Assembly (NCBI GenBank): GCA_016788705.1
Contig: JAEUSQ010000046.1
Location: forward strand, 1 to 47,757
DNA from: Bacteroidetes Order II. bacterium
GTDB taxonomy: Bacteria > Bacteroidota > Rhodothermia > Rhodothermales > UBA2364
Direction: 5' to 3'
Length of the DNA: 47,757 nucleotides
Shown here piece after piece: positions 17,908-26,159 of this stretch. The notes beneath the pieces were generated by a model that saw only the letters and a list, made by a program, of their open reading frames with translations, was not told where the DNA came from and did no database searches. The position numbers and the translations under genes are program-made. Numbering within the stretch: the stretch's first letter is position 1; each line of letters opens with the position of its first letter.

Positions 17908-18819
17908 ATGCGTGTCAGGCTTTTTATTTTCAGCATCTTACTGGCAAGCCTTTCTTGGGTCGTTGCCCAACAATCCGGCGTATTTGATCAACGCGCCTTG
18001 GCCAAAGTTTACCAAACCAAAGCCCCAAGTTTGGACACCCTTCCCGAAGTGACCTATTCTTATATCCAGGCCACTTCAGCCGAAGCATTCTGGCAATCGG
18101 TAGGAAAGGAACACAAACCCTTGTTGCAAATGCTAAACCGTGATATCATGGGCCGTATTTCCACATCAGACTCCTTGATTGTGCCTAACCAATTGGGGTT
18201 AGACCATCGCACGTATTCTCCATTTCCTAAATATTATGCTGGTGCAGAGTTGTTGGATAAATTTTTTGTAGTGGATAAAAGCTATCAGCTGTATGCCGCC
18301 TACGAATTTGGGAAATTAGCCCGTTGGGGGGTCGTCAGTACGGGTCGTAAAGGTGCAAAAGCCATTTGGACGCCTTCGGGGCGCTTTAACTTCAATTGGC
18401 GACAAGATTTTCGGATTTCGAGTGACAGCCCACCTGGGCAGGAATGGCGCCTGAATTGGGTATCTAACTTTTATTTAGAGCGTGGAATTCATACCCACCA
18501 ATATGCCATTCCGGTTGTTGGGGCAGCGAGTCATGGTTGTGTAAGAATGATTGATGCCGATGCAAAATGGGTGTATGAGTGGCATCGTGGATGGGTGATG
18601 AAAAACAAACAACTCTTAGAACAAGGAAATATGGTGATCGTTCAAGGAGAAGATCTGCCACGAGCCAAAAAACTATTTGTAAAAGAAAAAACAGGTCCCC
18701 ATCTCAAAATGATTTCCCTTCCACCGGATCCTTGGACGGTAGAGGCAGGAAGTCCTCAACAAAAGATGTTTGACCGTCGTAGAGAGCGCCACCAAAGCGC
18801 AACAGAGGCCAGCCGCTGA
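17908..18819 (+). CDS. secreted L,D-transpeptidase (YkuD), first of three tandem paralogues
   Basis: Predicted periplasmic enzyme that cross-links peptidoglycan between diaminopimelate residues or attaches proteins to it. The 303 residues begin with a signal peptide (about 1-20, ending WVVA). The YkuD domain covers about 118-245, with GIHTHQYAIPVVGAASHGC and VRM; the catalytic Cys is residue 211 and the conserved His residues are present. The C-terminus has the array's shared P-x-P...AG-x-x-QQ-x-x-FD element. Compared with the next two copies it lacks the Cys-pair insertion after the active site and the long basic tail. It is followed by the second copy after 55 bases on the same strand. Confidence 0.9.
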   Translation: MRVRLFIFSILLASLSWVVAQQSGVFDQRALAKVYQTKAPSLDTLPEVTYSYIQATSAEAFWQSVGKEHKPLLQMLNRDIMGRISTSDSLIVPNQLGLDHRTYSPFPKYYAGAELLDKFFVVDKSYQLYAAYEFGKLARWGVVSTGRKGAKAIWTPSGRFNFNWRQDFRISSDSPPGQEWRLNWVSNFYLERGIHTHQYAIPVVGAASHGCVRMIDADAKWVYEWHRGWVMKNKQLLEQGNMVIVQGEDLPRAKKLFVKEKTGPHLKMISLPPDPWTVEAGSPQQKMFDRRRERHQSATEASR

Positions 18820-18874
18820 TCAGAAACCGAATAGTACGACTACCACCACCCGTAAATACAGGAGCCGATTCTCC

Positions 18875-19990
18875 ATGAAAAAACTTTTTTTACTCTTCCC
18901 CTTATGGCTAAGTTTGGTTGTTCAGGCACAGCCTACCAAACCATCTACGACGCCCCCTGCCGAAGAGCCGCCTAAATCGTTGGACCATTTCAATCAGGAA
19001 GCACTACGTGCCATCCAAGACAACCAGATTGGAAATCCGGACGAAATTCCACAAGTGTTTTATGACTATTATGTGGTGAAGGAAGAATCTCGACTGCGGG
19101 CCCGCCTAAACCTGTATGAATATATGGGCATTAACAAAGGTGACACCCAAAGCCGAGAAGGTCAGGTATTGATTCAACTAATCAACCGAAATCTTTTGGA
19201 AGACCTCCGCCCTGGCGATACCCTTGTGGTCCCCACCCAATTGGGACTTGATTTGCGGGCCTATTCTCCCTTCCCTCGGTATTATCAGGCAGCAAAGGAA
19301 CATAATAAGATTGTCATCTTAGACAAAGAAATCCAAGCATTTGCCGCCTATGAAGATGGCGTGCTCCGACGTTGGGGAATTATCAACACTGGAACCGATG
19401 CCTCTCAAACTCCTGAAGGACGGTTTAACGTAAACTGGAAAGTAGAAAACCGCATTTCCTCGCTCAGCCCCGGTGTGTTAAAACCAAAAGAATCTGATGA
19501 AATGTGGGATATGACGTGGGTGATGAATATTCATGAGAAGCGCGGCATCCATATGCACCAATACGCCATGCCCACAGGAGGCCCTGCCAGTCATGGATGT
19601 GTTCGCATGAATGATGCCGATGCCGAATGGCTGTTTAACTGGGTGGATGTATGGGAAACCTCGAAGCCCAATGCCGAAGAATGTACGGGATCGAAAGATT
19701 GCAAAATTACCAAACAAGGCACCATGGTGCTGGTACTTGGCCCAGACCCCAAGGGCAAAGCACAACCGTTTGTATATAAAAATCGTTATCCAATTCTCAA
19801 AATCATTGACTTGCCTACGGATCCTTATAGCATTCCTGCAGGGACCGACCAGCAGAAGATTTTTGATCGAATTAGGCTTGGGAAAGGGACAACAGCCAAC
19901 CGGGGCGTAGCAAGCCCTATGCCCAAAACCACACAGGTGAAACCACGAACCACAACCAAGCCAAAAAACAACCAAGCCAAACGGCGGTAA
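18875..19990 (+). CDS. secreted L,D-transpeptidase (YkuD), second of three tandem paralogues
   Basis: A 371-residue secreted YkuD enzyme. The ATG at 18875 starts MKKLFLLFPLWLSLVVQAQ, preceded by AGGAG at 18860-18864; the frame stays open to 18770, but that extension overlaps the first copy and would bury the signal peptide. A Thr/Pro-rich linker, then a LysM-like segment (about 68-122) and the catalytic domain with GGPASHGCVRM (Cys242) follow. After the active site there is a short Cys-pair insertion (EECTGSKDCKITKQG) that is absent from the first copy and could form a disulfide. The C-terminus is a basic Thr/Lys/Pro-rich tail, perhaps for contact with the cell wall or an acidic partner. Confidence 0.9.
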   Translation: MKKLFLLFPLWLSLVVQAQPTKPSTTPPAEEPPKSLDHFNQEALRAIQDNQIGNPDEIPQVFYDYYVVKEESRLRARLNLYEYMGINKGDTQSREGQVLIQLINRNLLEDLRPGDTLVVPTQLGLDLRAYSPFPRYYQAAKEHNKIVILDKEIQAFAAYEDGVLRRWGIINTGTDASQTPEGRFNVNWKVENRISSLSPGVLKPKESDEMWDMTWVMNIHEKRGIHMHQYAMPTGGPASHGCVRMNDADAEWLFNWVDVWETSKPNAEECTGSKDCKITKQGTMVLVLGPDPKGKAQPFVYKNRYPILKIIDLPTDPYSIPAGTDQQKIFDRIRLGKGTTANRGVASPMPKTTQVKPRTTTKPKNNQAKRR

Positions 19991-20006
19991 TGCTGATCTG
20001 TCTGCT

Positions 20007-20047
20007 AAAAACCTGTTCGCGGAACTTCGAGAGCAGGTTTTTTGTTT
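20007..20047 (+). terminator. terminator after the second L,D-transpeptidase gene
   Basis: Stem AAAAACCTG (20007-20015) with CAGGTTTTT (20034-20042), extended by three inner pairs (one of them T-G), then a T-rich tail. It suggests that the third paralogue is transcribed from its own promoter. Confidence 0.7.
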
Positions 20048-20089
20048 GAGGTATTTTCAGCATTTTAGTGCCTATAATCCGGAGTTTTT

Positions 20090-21211
20090 ATGATAAAAAA
20101 ACTGCTTTTTGTTTTTTCTTGTGGTTTAATGGCCTTAGGAACGGTCTATGCACAAGACCCAGAAGTGAATTTGGAAGGACTGGAACGCGCTGGTTTAGAC
20201 TCTCTTTATAGTAGCATGAGAGGCGATGTTCAAAAAATCCCCGATGTCAAATGGGATGTACATCTTGTGACTGAGACTTCCACCTTAATGGCCCGTCTAA
20301 ACCTCTATGAAAAATACGGGATTAACAAAATTGATGTGCCTTCAAGACGAGCACAGGCTTTAATTAAACTTCTCAACCGTAATGACCTGAAAAATTTACA
20401 AAAGGGTGATTCACTATTTATTCCACAGCCCCTGCATTTAGATTTCAGGGCATATGCCCCTTTTGAGCGTCTTTGGCCAGCAGCCGATAAATTAGACCAA
20501 CTCTTATTGGTGGACAAAACCAATCAGGCATTTGCCGCTTATGAGAAAGGAAAACTAACCCGATGGGGTCTGGTAGTAACGGGAAAAGATGAGACCCCCA
20601 CGCCAACGGGTCGGTTTAATGTAAATTGGAAGCAGCCCTCGCGTATCTCCACGCTTAGCCCGGCGCTCCAAAAACCTAAAAAAGGCAAAAAACCTTCCAC
20701 CGAAACGTGGTTCCTGAAATATGTGATGAACATCCACGAATCGCGTGGTATCCACTTCCATCAATATTTTATGCCCACCACAGGCCCGGCAAGCCATGGC
20801 TGTATCCGGTTAGGGGGGCAAGATGCCCGTTGGCTCTATGCCTGGACCCAACCGTGGGAGACAACGGTGGCTTCTGATTCTGCTATGGTTTGTCATGGGA
20901 CACGTTGCAAAGTAAAAAAACAAGGAACGCCCGTTCTGGTGCTGCACAAAGACCCTAAAGGAACGCCTTCGTTTTTCACCCGGATTAAAGGAGAACCTGG
21001 TGTTCGTGTGATGCCCCTCCCGAAAAATCCTTATGCAGTACCTGCAGGAACCCCGCAGCAACAAGCCTTCGATCAACTACGATTGGCCGAGGAAAGGCGC
21101 ATCAGATTAGAGGCACAGAGAGCCGCATCCCCAAAGGCCAAGCCCGCGCCCAAGCCACAGCCACAGCCCAAAACCAAACAAAGTACAGGGAAGCCCAAAG
21201 CCAAATCATAG
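20090..21211 (+). CDS. secreted L,D-transpeptidase (YkuD), third of three tandem paralogues
   Basis: A 373-residue secreted YkuD enzyme with signal peptide ending VYAQ. It follows the plan of the second copy: LysM-like region (about 58-112), catalytic domain with GIHFHQYFMPTTGPASHGC and IRL (Cys238), the Cys-pair insertion (VCHGTRCKVKKQG), the PYAVPAGTPQQQAFDQL element and a long Pro/Lys/Gln tail. SHGCIRL replaces SHGCVRM, and a basic KPKKGKK loop precedes the active site, so the copies have diverged. GGAG at 20081-20084 is a plausible ribosome-binding site. It lies downstream of a terminator and has its own terminator. Confidence 0.9.
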   Translation: MIKKLLFVFSCGLMALGTVYAQDPEVNLEGLERAGLDSLYSSMRGDVQKIPDVKWDVHLVTETSTLMARLNLYEKYGINKIDVPSRRAQALIKLLNRNDLKNLQKGDSLFIPQPLHLDFRAYAPFERLWPAADKLDQLLLVDKTNQAFAAYEKGKLTRWGLVVTGKDETPTPTGRFNVNWKQPSRISTLSPALQKPKKGKKPSTETWFLKYVMNIHESRGIHFHQYFMPTTGPASHGCIRLGGQDARWLYAWTQPWETTVASDSAMVCHGTRCKVKKQGTPVLVLHKDPKGTPSFFTRIKGEPGVRVMPLPKNPYAVPAGTPQQQAFDQLRLAEERRIRLEAQRAASPKAKPAPKPQPQPKTKQSTGKPKAKS

Positions 21212-21251
21212 AGATATTTACCGCTGATACGAAAATACATGTTCTTCATAC

Positions 21252-21279
21252 AAGCCGGGGCTGAACTTCCGGCTTTTTT
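21252..21279 (+). terminator. terminator of the third L,D-transpeptidase gene
   Basis: Stem AAGCCGG (21252-21258) with CCGGCTT (21269-21275), a 10-base loop, and a run of Ts ending at 21279. It sits inside the upstream extension of the next open frame, which helps to place that gene's start downstream. Confidence 0.78.
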
Positions 21280-21322
21280 GTGTAACATGCTGGAAACGCT
21301 TTTTCCACCAAACAACAATGCA

Positions 21323-22093
21323 ATGAATGCCATTAAAGACGCTTTTGACCGCGACGGTTATTACCTTGCCAAAGGAATTTATAGTGCTACTCAGATAAAA
21401 ACGATGGAACAGGAATTTGACCGAATTGTGGATCAAATCCGTTCTGCAAAACAAGAATCGGTCAATGCCCGCTGGGCAGGGAAAGAAATGGAACGCTTAG
21501 ATGGCGGGGATAGTGTGATCTATCACACGCACAACGTTCAGCAATTTTCCGGTCTATGGCTCCGGGCCTTGTTGGAGCCTGCTTTTTCAGAAGTGGTAAC
21601 TGCCATTATGGGCGAAAATGTGGTTCTGCATCATACCAAACTTTTCCAAAAACCTGCCGAGAAAGGCTCTCCCTTTCCAATGCACCAAGATTGGAATTAC
21701 TTCCCTTCGGTCAAAGATACCATGATTGCAGGTATTATTCATGTATCAGAAGCAACGGATGAGATGGGATGTATCCGGGTATATCCCGGCAGCCACAAAT
21801 TAGGCCGTATCCAAAATACCGATGGGCAAAACGAGTCTGAATTACTTGCACAATACCCCATAGAACATGCAACGGTTGTTGAGGCAGAAGCGGGCGATGT
21901 TGTTTTTTTCCATTACTTTACCTTGCATGGATCTATGCCCAACCGTTCGCAGAAGGTACGCAAAACAGTGCTGGCACAACTATATGCCGGAGATGACCAT
22001 ATTGAAGAGGGTATTGCCCACCCCGATGAACATCTGGTACTCAATGGCTGGAACTACCACGCCACGCGCAATTCTGCAGGGCATAAAAAATGA
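21323..22093 (+). CDS. phytanoyl-CoA dioxygenase-family enzyme, first of three tandem copies
   Basis: Predicted Fe(II)/2-oxoglutarate-dependent hydroxylase of 256 residues. The iron triad is visible: His and Asp in PMHQDWNYF, and the distal His in FTLHGSMPNRS, with Arg (KVRKTV) as the likely 2-oxoglutarate ligand. It also has GCIRVYPGSHKLG, the family's usual segment between them. The ATG at 21323 gives the normal start MNAIKDAFDRDGYYLAKG; an ATG at 21287 and the open frame from 21239, which runs over a terminator, are less likely. The substrate is unknown; family members hydroxylate fatty acyl-CoAs, ectoine, phosphonates and many secondary metabolites. It heads a compact three-gene operon. 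Confidence 0.9.
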   Translation: MNAIKDAFDRDGYYLAKGIYSATQIKTMEQEFDRIVDQIRSAKQESVNARWAGKEMERLDGGDSVIYHTHNVQQFSGLWLRALLEPAFSEVVTAIMGENVVLHHTKLFQKPAEKGSPFPMHQDWNYFPSVKDTMIAGIIHVSEATDEMGCIRVYPGSHKLGRIQNTDGQNESELLAQYPIEHATVVEAEAGDVVFFHYFTLHGSMPNRSQKVRKTVLAQLYAGDDHIEEGIAHPDEHLVLNGWNYHATRNSAGHKK

Positions 22094-22115
22094 TCACGTT
22101 TAAACTTATAAATAT

Positions 22116-22973
22116 ATGAATTTAGGCCATTTACCCACCGAACAAGACATTGCGTTTTATCAGGAGAATGGTTACTGGATTTCCCCGATCATTTTCTCGG
22201 ACGAGGAACTCGCCGAAATTCGTGCCCATCATGCACAAGTGATTGAAGGGGTGTACGAGACTGGACGACCACCGCATTACAACAGTCATACGCCGGGTAC
22301 GCCGCTTAACCAGATGATCAAAATTGACAATGCCCACTGGGCTGATGCCTTGATTGCCAAAACGGTCATCCATCCGGTCATTGGCAGAATGGCCGCCCTA
22401 CTTTCTGGCGCAAAAGGAATCCGCTTATGGCATGATCAACTTCTCTATAAACCCTCTCAAAATGTCGGGACGGGAGCCGTTGGATGGCATCAAGACCATC
22501 ATTATTGGCAATGTGCCACCCCTTTTAATATGCTTACAGCTTGGATTGCCCTCGTGGACGTCAACGAGCAAAACGGTTGTATGGAAGTGGTTCCTGGAAG
22601 CCATAATTGGGGATTGATCAGCAATAATGACTTCTTTGAACACGATTTGGACACCCTTCAAAAGCGCATTGAAATAGAAACGGGGAAACCCTTCCAACCA
22701 GTGGCTTGCCCACTTCCGGCGGGCGCAGTCAGTTTCCATCATTGTCGCGTACTACATGGAAGCCGCCCGAATCTGAGTATGGCCCCTCGACTTTCGCTGG
22801 TGGCCCACCTTATGCCCGATGGAACCTGCTACAAGGCCGATACGCCTTCCGATCCGCATATGAATGTCCGGCTTTTATCTGGTCACGACGGAGATCCGTT
22901 TGCTGGACCCTACTTCCCCATGCTATGGCACGAAAGTAGTATGGGGAATCCTTGGGAAGTTTCAATGACTTAA
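22116..22973 (+). CDS. phytanoyl-CoA dioxygenase-family enzyme, second of three tandem copies
   Basis: A 285-residue Fe(II)/2-oxoglutarate oxygenase homologue. Iron ligands are in GWHQDHHYW and RVLHGSRPN, with NGCMEVVPGSHNWG between them and APRLSLVAHL holding a candidate 2-oxoglutarate Arg. It begins LPTEQDIAFYQENGYWISP, a common start in this family. It lies 22 bases after the first copy and 4 bases before the third, so one transcript is likely. Its sequence is well diverged from both neighbours, so the three probably act on different substrates or positions. Confidence 0.9.
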   Translation: MNLGHLPTEQDIAFYQENGYWISPIIFSDEELAEIRAHHAQVIEGVYETGRPPHYNSHTPGTPLNQMIKIDNAHWADALIAKTVIHPVIGRMAALLSGAKGIRLWHDQLLYKPSQNVGTGAVGWHQDHHYWQCATPFNMLTAWIALVDVNEQNGCMEVVPGSHNWGLISNNDFFEHDLDTLQKRIEIETGKPFQPVACPLPAGAVSFHHCRVLHGSRPNLSMAPRLSLVAHLMPDGTCYKADTPSDPHMNVRLLSGHDGDPFAGPYFPMLWHESSMGNPWEVSMT

Positions 22974-22977
22974 CCAA

Positions 22978-23748
22978 ATGAATACGTTAAAACAACCATA
23001 TGAAAATGATGGATACTTGATCTTCCGAAATGCCCTATCAGAGTCACTGGCACAAGAGACCTGCGATCATGTATTTTGGTTATTAGATCGCTATCCGGGT
23101 ACCCGTCCAGAGCAATTGCACCACAACATGTTGGTGAACGATCCATTTATCTGGCGTCTTGCCGGAGACGAACGGCTCTTGGATATTGCCGCTCAATTTA
23201 TCGGTGACGAAGTGGCCTTGTTTGCCGCGCACTACATTGCTAAAGCCCCCAAGACCGGACAAAAGGTGCTCTGGCACCAAGACGGTAGTTATTGGCCATT
23301 AGAACCAATGGAAGTGGTTACGCTCTGGTTGGCGGCGACGCCTTCCACGCCCGAAAATGGATGTATGCGCATTATTCCGGGAACACACCATGATAAGTTG
23401 GTGTCTTGGGAGGAATTGCGCAAACATGACGACGGAGACAATGTACTCGGCTCTGGACTAGACCCCCAATCCATTGACGAATCTCAAGCCATAGACTTGG
23501 TACTGCAACCTGGTGATGTATCGGTACACAATCCTAATATTATCCATGGATCAGAACCCAATCATTCGGATCAATGGCGCATCGGGCTTACCCTCCGGTA
23601 CATCCCTGTGACGACCAAAATCCTGAATCCAGACCACCATGCTATTTTGTTCCGGGGAAAAGCCGTTCGTGGTGTAAATACCTATATACCACGTCCCCGG
23701 TATGATCCAAAAATCCATTTTCCCTTTGCGGGCAGTCATTCTTTTTGA
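22978..23748 (+). CDS. phytanoyl-CoA dioxygenase-family enzyme, third of three tandem copies
   Basis: A 256-residue Fe(II)/2-oxoglutarate oxygenase homologue with iron ligands in LWHQDGSYW and NIIHGSEPNHS, the segment NGCMRIIPGTHHDK, and WRIGLTLRYIP for the 2-oxoglutarate Arg. It resembles the ectoine-hydroxylase/PhyH class in size, but the substrate cannot be told. The ATG at 22978 follows the second copy by 4 bases. The gene converges on the sugar transporter gene, with a 161-base spacer that contains a hairpin. Confidence 0.9.
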   Translation: MNTLKQPYENDGYLIFRNALSESLAQETCDHVFWLLDRYPGTRPEQLHHNMLVNDPFIWRLAGDERLLDIAAQFIGDEVALFAAHYIAKAPKTGQKVLWHQDGSYWPLEPMEVVTLWLAATPSTPENGCMRIIPGTHHDKLVSWEELRKHDDGDNVLGSGLDPQSIDESQAIDLVLQPGDVSVHNPNIIHGSEPNHSDQWRIGLTLRYIPVTTKILNPDHHAILFRGKAVRGVNTYIPRPRYDPKIHFPFAGSHSF

Positions 23749-23782
23749 GGTCTTCCTTTTGCACGATCAATCATAAAAGACA

Positions 23783-23822
23783 GGCATTCCGGCAGTATCT
23801 ATTATAGACCTTTCGGAATGCC
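23783..23822. terminator. hairpin between convergent genes, possible terminator
   Basis: Perfect 9-bp inverted repeat GGCATTCCG (23783-23791) and CGGAATGCC (23814-23822) with a 22-base loop. There is no T-tract on the plus strand; on the minus strand a short TCTTTTA follows. It lies midway between the convergent oxygenase operon and transporter gene. Confidence 0.4.
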
Positions 23823-23909
23823 CGTTGATCGTAGAATGTACGTATAACTTCCAATAATTTTCCTTCGTTCAGGTAAGATTATTTAACCCGCACGATTGAT
23901 GAAGTCCAA

Positions 23910-25253
23910 TTAATGTCCTCCTGACACCAAAGGAGACGATTGGACGCGACCGTCAACCTTCAAGAAAATACACGCAAAAGCACCTATCAGTAAACATACG
24001 CCCAATAGTGCCAACGCATTCCGAGGGTCTCCCCCCAATAGCGAATCATAAAAAGAACCAACGGTTACCATATTGATGATTTGCGGAATACAAATAAAAG
24101 CGTTCAAAAGTCCCATATACACGCCAATCCGTTCAGCAGGCACGGCGGCGGTGGCAATAATAAAAGGCATTGTAATAATGGCAGACCAAGCCACACCCAC
24201 CAGTGTCATACACGCCAAGACCAAGTTGATGTTTTGGGTAAACAGCATTGCCAGAAACCCCACGCCCCCAATAGTTAAAAAGACCGCATAGGTTTGCTTG
24301 GTTCCCATTTTACGCACCACCATTGGAATAAGAATGGACATAACCACCGTGGTGATATTCATCACTGTTAGTGCGACGCCGCCCCATTGAGAAGCCGCTT
24401 CAAAGCCAGGCGAATCGGGAGTCGGTGCATTAAAGCAATGGCGGGCAATGGAAAGCCCTAAATACTGCCACATCAAAGGCATTCCATACCATGTGGCCAG
24501 TTTGACCCACCAAAGTTTACGGATGGCATCCGGCATTTCGCGTACTGCATTTGCAATTTCTTTAAAAGCATTCCACAACCCCCCATTTTCGGCTTGCATT
24601 TTGCGAAATTCCGCCATGTTTTCGGGAGGGTATTCTTCTGTGGTATAAAACGTCCAGAGCACGGTGACCAACATCGCTGCAACCCCAATCACAAATGAGT
24701 ATTTTACGATGTCTGGTACACCATGTCCCAATGCCACCGCCGAAATACCAACCAATCCCAAGAATAAAGGCATCAATCCAGATAAAATCTGACCGCCTGC
24801 AATCATAAAAGACTGTACCGCAAACCCAACCGTTCGCTGGTTGTCATTTAATTTATCCCCCACCAAAGCCCGGTAGGGTTCCATGGCCGTATTCATCGCC
24901 GCATCCAAAATCCAAAACAAGCTTACCGCCACCCATAGTACGGGTGAATAGGGCATAAGCAAGACCGCAATGCTGCCCACCAGCGCACCTATGAGAAAAT
25001 ACGGGCGGCGACGGCCATAACGGGTCCAAGTTTTATCACTCATGGCCCCTATAATGGGTTGAATCACAAGGCCCGTTATAGGGCCTGCAAGCCAAAGAAC
25101 GGGTAAACTGGATTCATCCGCGCCCAGATATCGAAAAATTGGACTCATATTCGCCTGTTGTAGTCCAAATCCATACTGGATGCCTAAAAAGCCGAAACTC
25201 ATGTTCCAAATTTGCCAAAAGGAAAGGGATGGCTTAGGGGCTGTGGTTGTCAT
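23910..25253 (-). CDS. MFS sugar transporter, SLC45/GPH-like (maltose/maltodextrin type)
   Basis: A 447-residue inner-membrane transporter with about 12 predicted helices. The N-terminus LSFWQIWNMSFGFLGIQYGF, the segment GPITGLVIQPIIGAMSD and the following RYGRRRPYFLIGA motif match the Bacteroidota transporters usually found in maltose/maltodextrin clusters (from memory). The ATG at 25253 is used because the upstream extension to 25316 is not family-like. A perfect LacI-family operator lies 158 bases upstream, and a GH13 glycosidase is encoded 2.2 kb away, which supports a role in sugar uptake. The exact sugar remains inference. Confidence 0.86.
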   Translation of the reverse strand: MTTTAPKPSLSFWQIWNMSFGFLGIQYGFGLQQANMSPIFRYLGADESSLPVLWLAGPITGLVIQPIIGAMSDKTWTRYGRRRPYFLIGALVGSIAVLLMPYSPVLWVAVSLFWILDAAMNTAMEPYRALVGDKLNDNQRTVGFAVQSFMIAGGQILSGLMPLFLGLVGISAVALGHGVPDIVKYSFVIGVAAMLVTVLWTFYTTEEYPPENMAEFRKMQAENGGLWNAFKEIANAVREMPDAIRKLWWVKLATWYGMPLMWQYLGLSIARHCFNAPTPDSPGFEAASQWGGVALTVMNITTVVMSILIPMVVRKMGTKQTYAVFLTIGGVGFLAMLFTQNINLVLACMTLVGVAWSAIITMPFIIATAAVPAERIGVYMGLLNAFICIPQIINMVTVGSFYDSLLGGDPRNALALLGVCLLIGAFACIFLKVDGRVQSSPLVSGGH

Positions 25254-25733
25254 AGGGAGAAAAATTGAAGAGATAAAGATATTGAACTGTGAATACAGCA
25301 TTGTACCACAGCGCACTACACACAGATAAGATTCATAAAATCAATCTGTCTGATCTGTTTTTCAAAGGAGTTTAACAGAAAAGTTAATTTATCCCATTCC
25401 CTCCCCTTTTTGCAAACGCTTCCACTACCAAAAACCGCTTCCAGGCAAAGAAAATTCACAACTTGTTTCTTGCTCTGATGGAGTACGGAATATTCTCCGT
25501 GACTTCTGTCCGTTTTTTACAGATATTGAAAAAGCAAGAATGTGTTAAGACATTTCAATTCACATAACCCATTAATAGTATTGTTAATAATAGACTTAAG
25601 CAAATGCAAAAAGGATGTTCTTCTTTGAGATAGGCCGTAAGGTTTTTCTATGCCTTCAATTCCCATTCCCGAAACGCCCTAAAATCCGGCTTTGTAGCAG
25701 CAAATTTTACAGAAATAATGTCTTTAATTTTTT
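25254..25733. other. divergent regulatory region between the transporter and AraC-type genes
   Basis: 480 bases without a convincing gene, AT-rich, holding leaders for both flanking genes. It contains a perfect LacI-family operator at 25411-25424 and a short inverted repeat ACGGA(6)TCCGT at 25485-25500. An AT-rich stretch with TTAATAGTA/TTAATAATA-like repeats lies around 25570-25592 and could be promoter material. Confidence 0.55.
25411..25424. promoter_or_regulatory. LacI/GalR-family operator
   Basis: TGCAAACGCTTCCA matches the palindromic LacI-family consensus TGNAANCGNTTNCA at all ten fixed positions. With equal base frequencies about 0.05 such exact matches are expected by chance in a window this long. 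Its position upstream of a sugar transporter gene fits sugar-responsive control. No LacI-family gene lies in the window. Confidence 0.65.
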
Positions 25734-26159
25734 ATGAATATGAAAACACAATCTGTTTTCCAAGAGGAGTTGACACTGGCAAAAACATTAGCCGATGCGT
25801 ACTTAGCACACCTCCGACGGGTAGCACCTTCGCCCCGAACACCCATTCACACCCTGTACCATGCCTTGGTAGAGAACCTAACCACAGGAAACTACAAGAT
25901 CAATGAACTGAAGAGCGAACTTGGCTTTTACCAGCATAGTACACCACTTTCATTCAGGAAACATACAGGATTTTCCTATAAGTCCTTTGAAACATTCCAC
26001 CGTATGGAGTTGGCCAAGATATTGTTACGTCAAACCTCCATCAGCGTCAATGAGGTAGCCTCTATGTTGGGATATCGAAGAGCGAATGCCTTTTCCATGA
26101 AATTTACCAAGTATGTAGGCATTAGCCCGCAAAATTTTCGGGCCTTATTCTCCGGCTAA
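25734..26159 (+). CDS. stand-alone AraC-type DNA-binding protein
   Basis: A 141-residue protein whose last 90 or so residues form an AraC/XylS double helix-turn-helix: LSFRKHTGFSYKSFETFHRM (first HTH region), then ISVNEVASMLGYRRANAFSM and FTKYVGISPQNFRAL, the family signature. The N-terminal 50 residues are too short for the usual sugar-binding cupin domain, so any ligand sensing would have to come from elsewhere, or the protein acts constitutively. It is divergent from the sugar transporter gene and shares its regulatory region, making that gene a possible target. Confidence 0.85.
   Translation: MNMKTQSVFQEELTLAKTLADAYLAHLRRVAPSPRTPIHTLYHALVENLTTGNYKINELKSELGFYQHSTPLSFRKHTGFSYKSFETFHRMELAKILLRQTSISVNEVASMLGYRRANAFSMKFTKYVGISPQNFRALFSG

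Noticed and set aside
18770-18874. Upstream extension of the second L,D-transpeptidase into the first copy
   Set aside because: It would put hydrophilic residues before a clear signal peptide, and AGGAG lies at the internal ATG.
20073-20078. TATAAT before the third L,D-transpeptidase
   Set aside because: It lies so near the ATG that transcription would start after the candidate ribosome-binding site, and no -35 element is correctly spaced.
21239-21322. Extension of the first dioxygenase upstream
   Set aside because: It passes through a strong terminator hairpin and gives no family-like residues.
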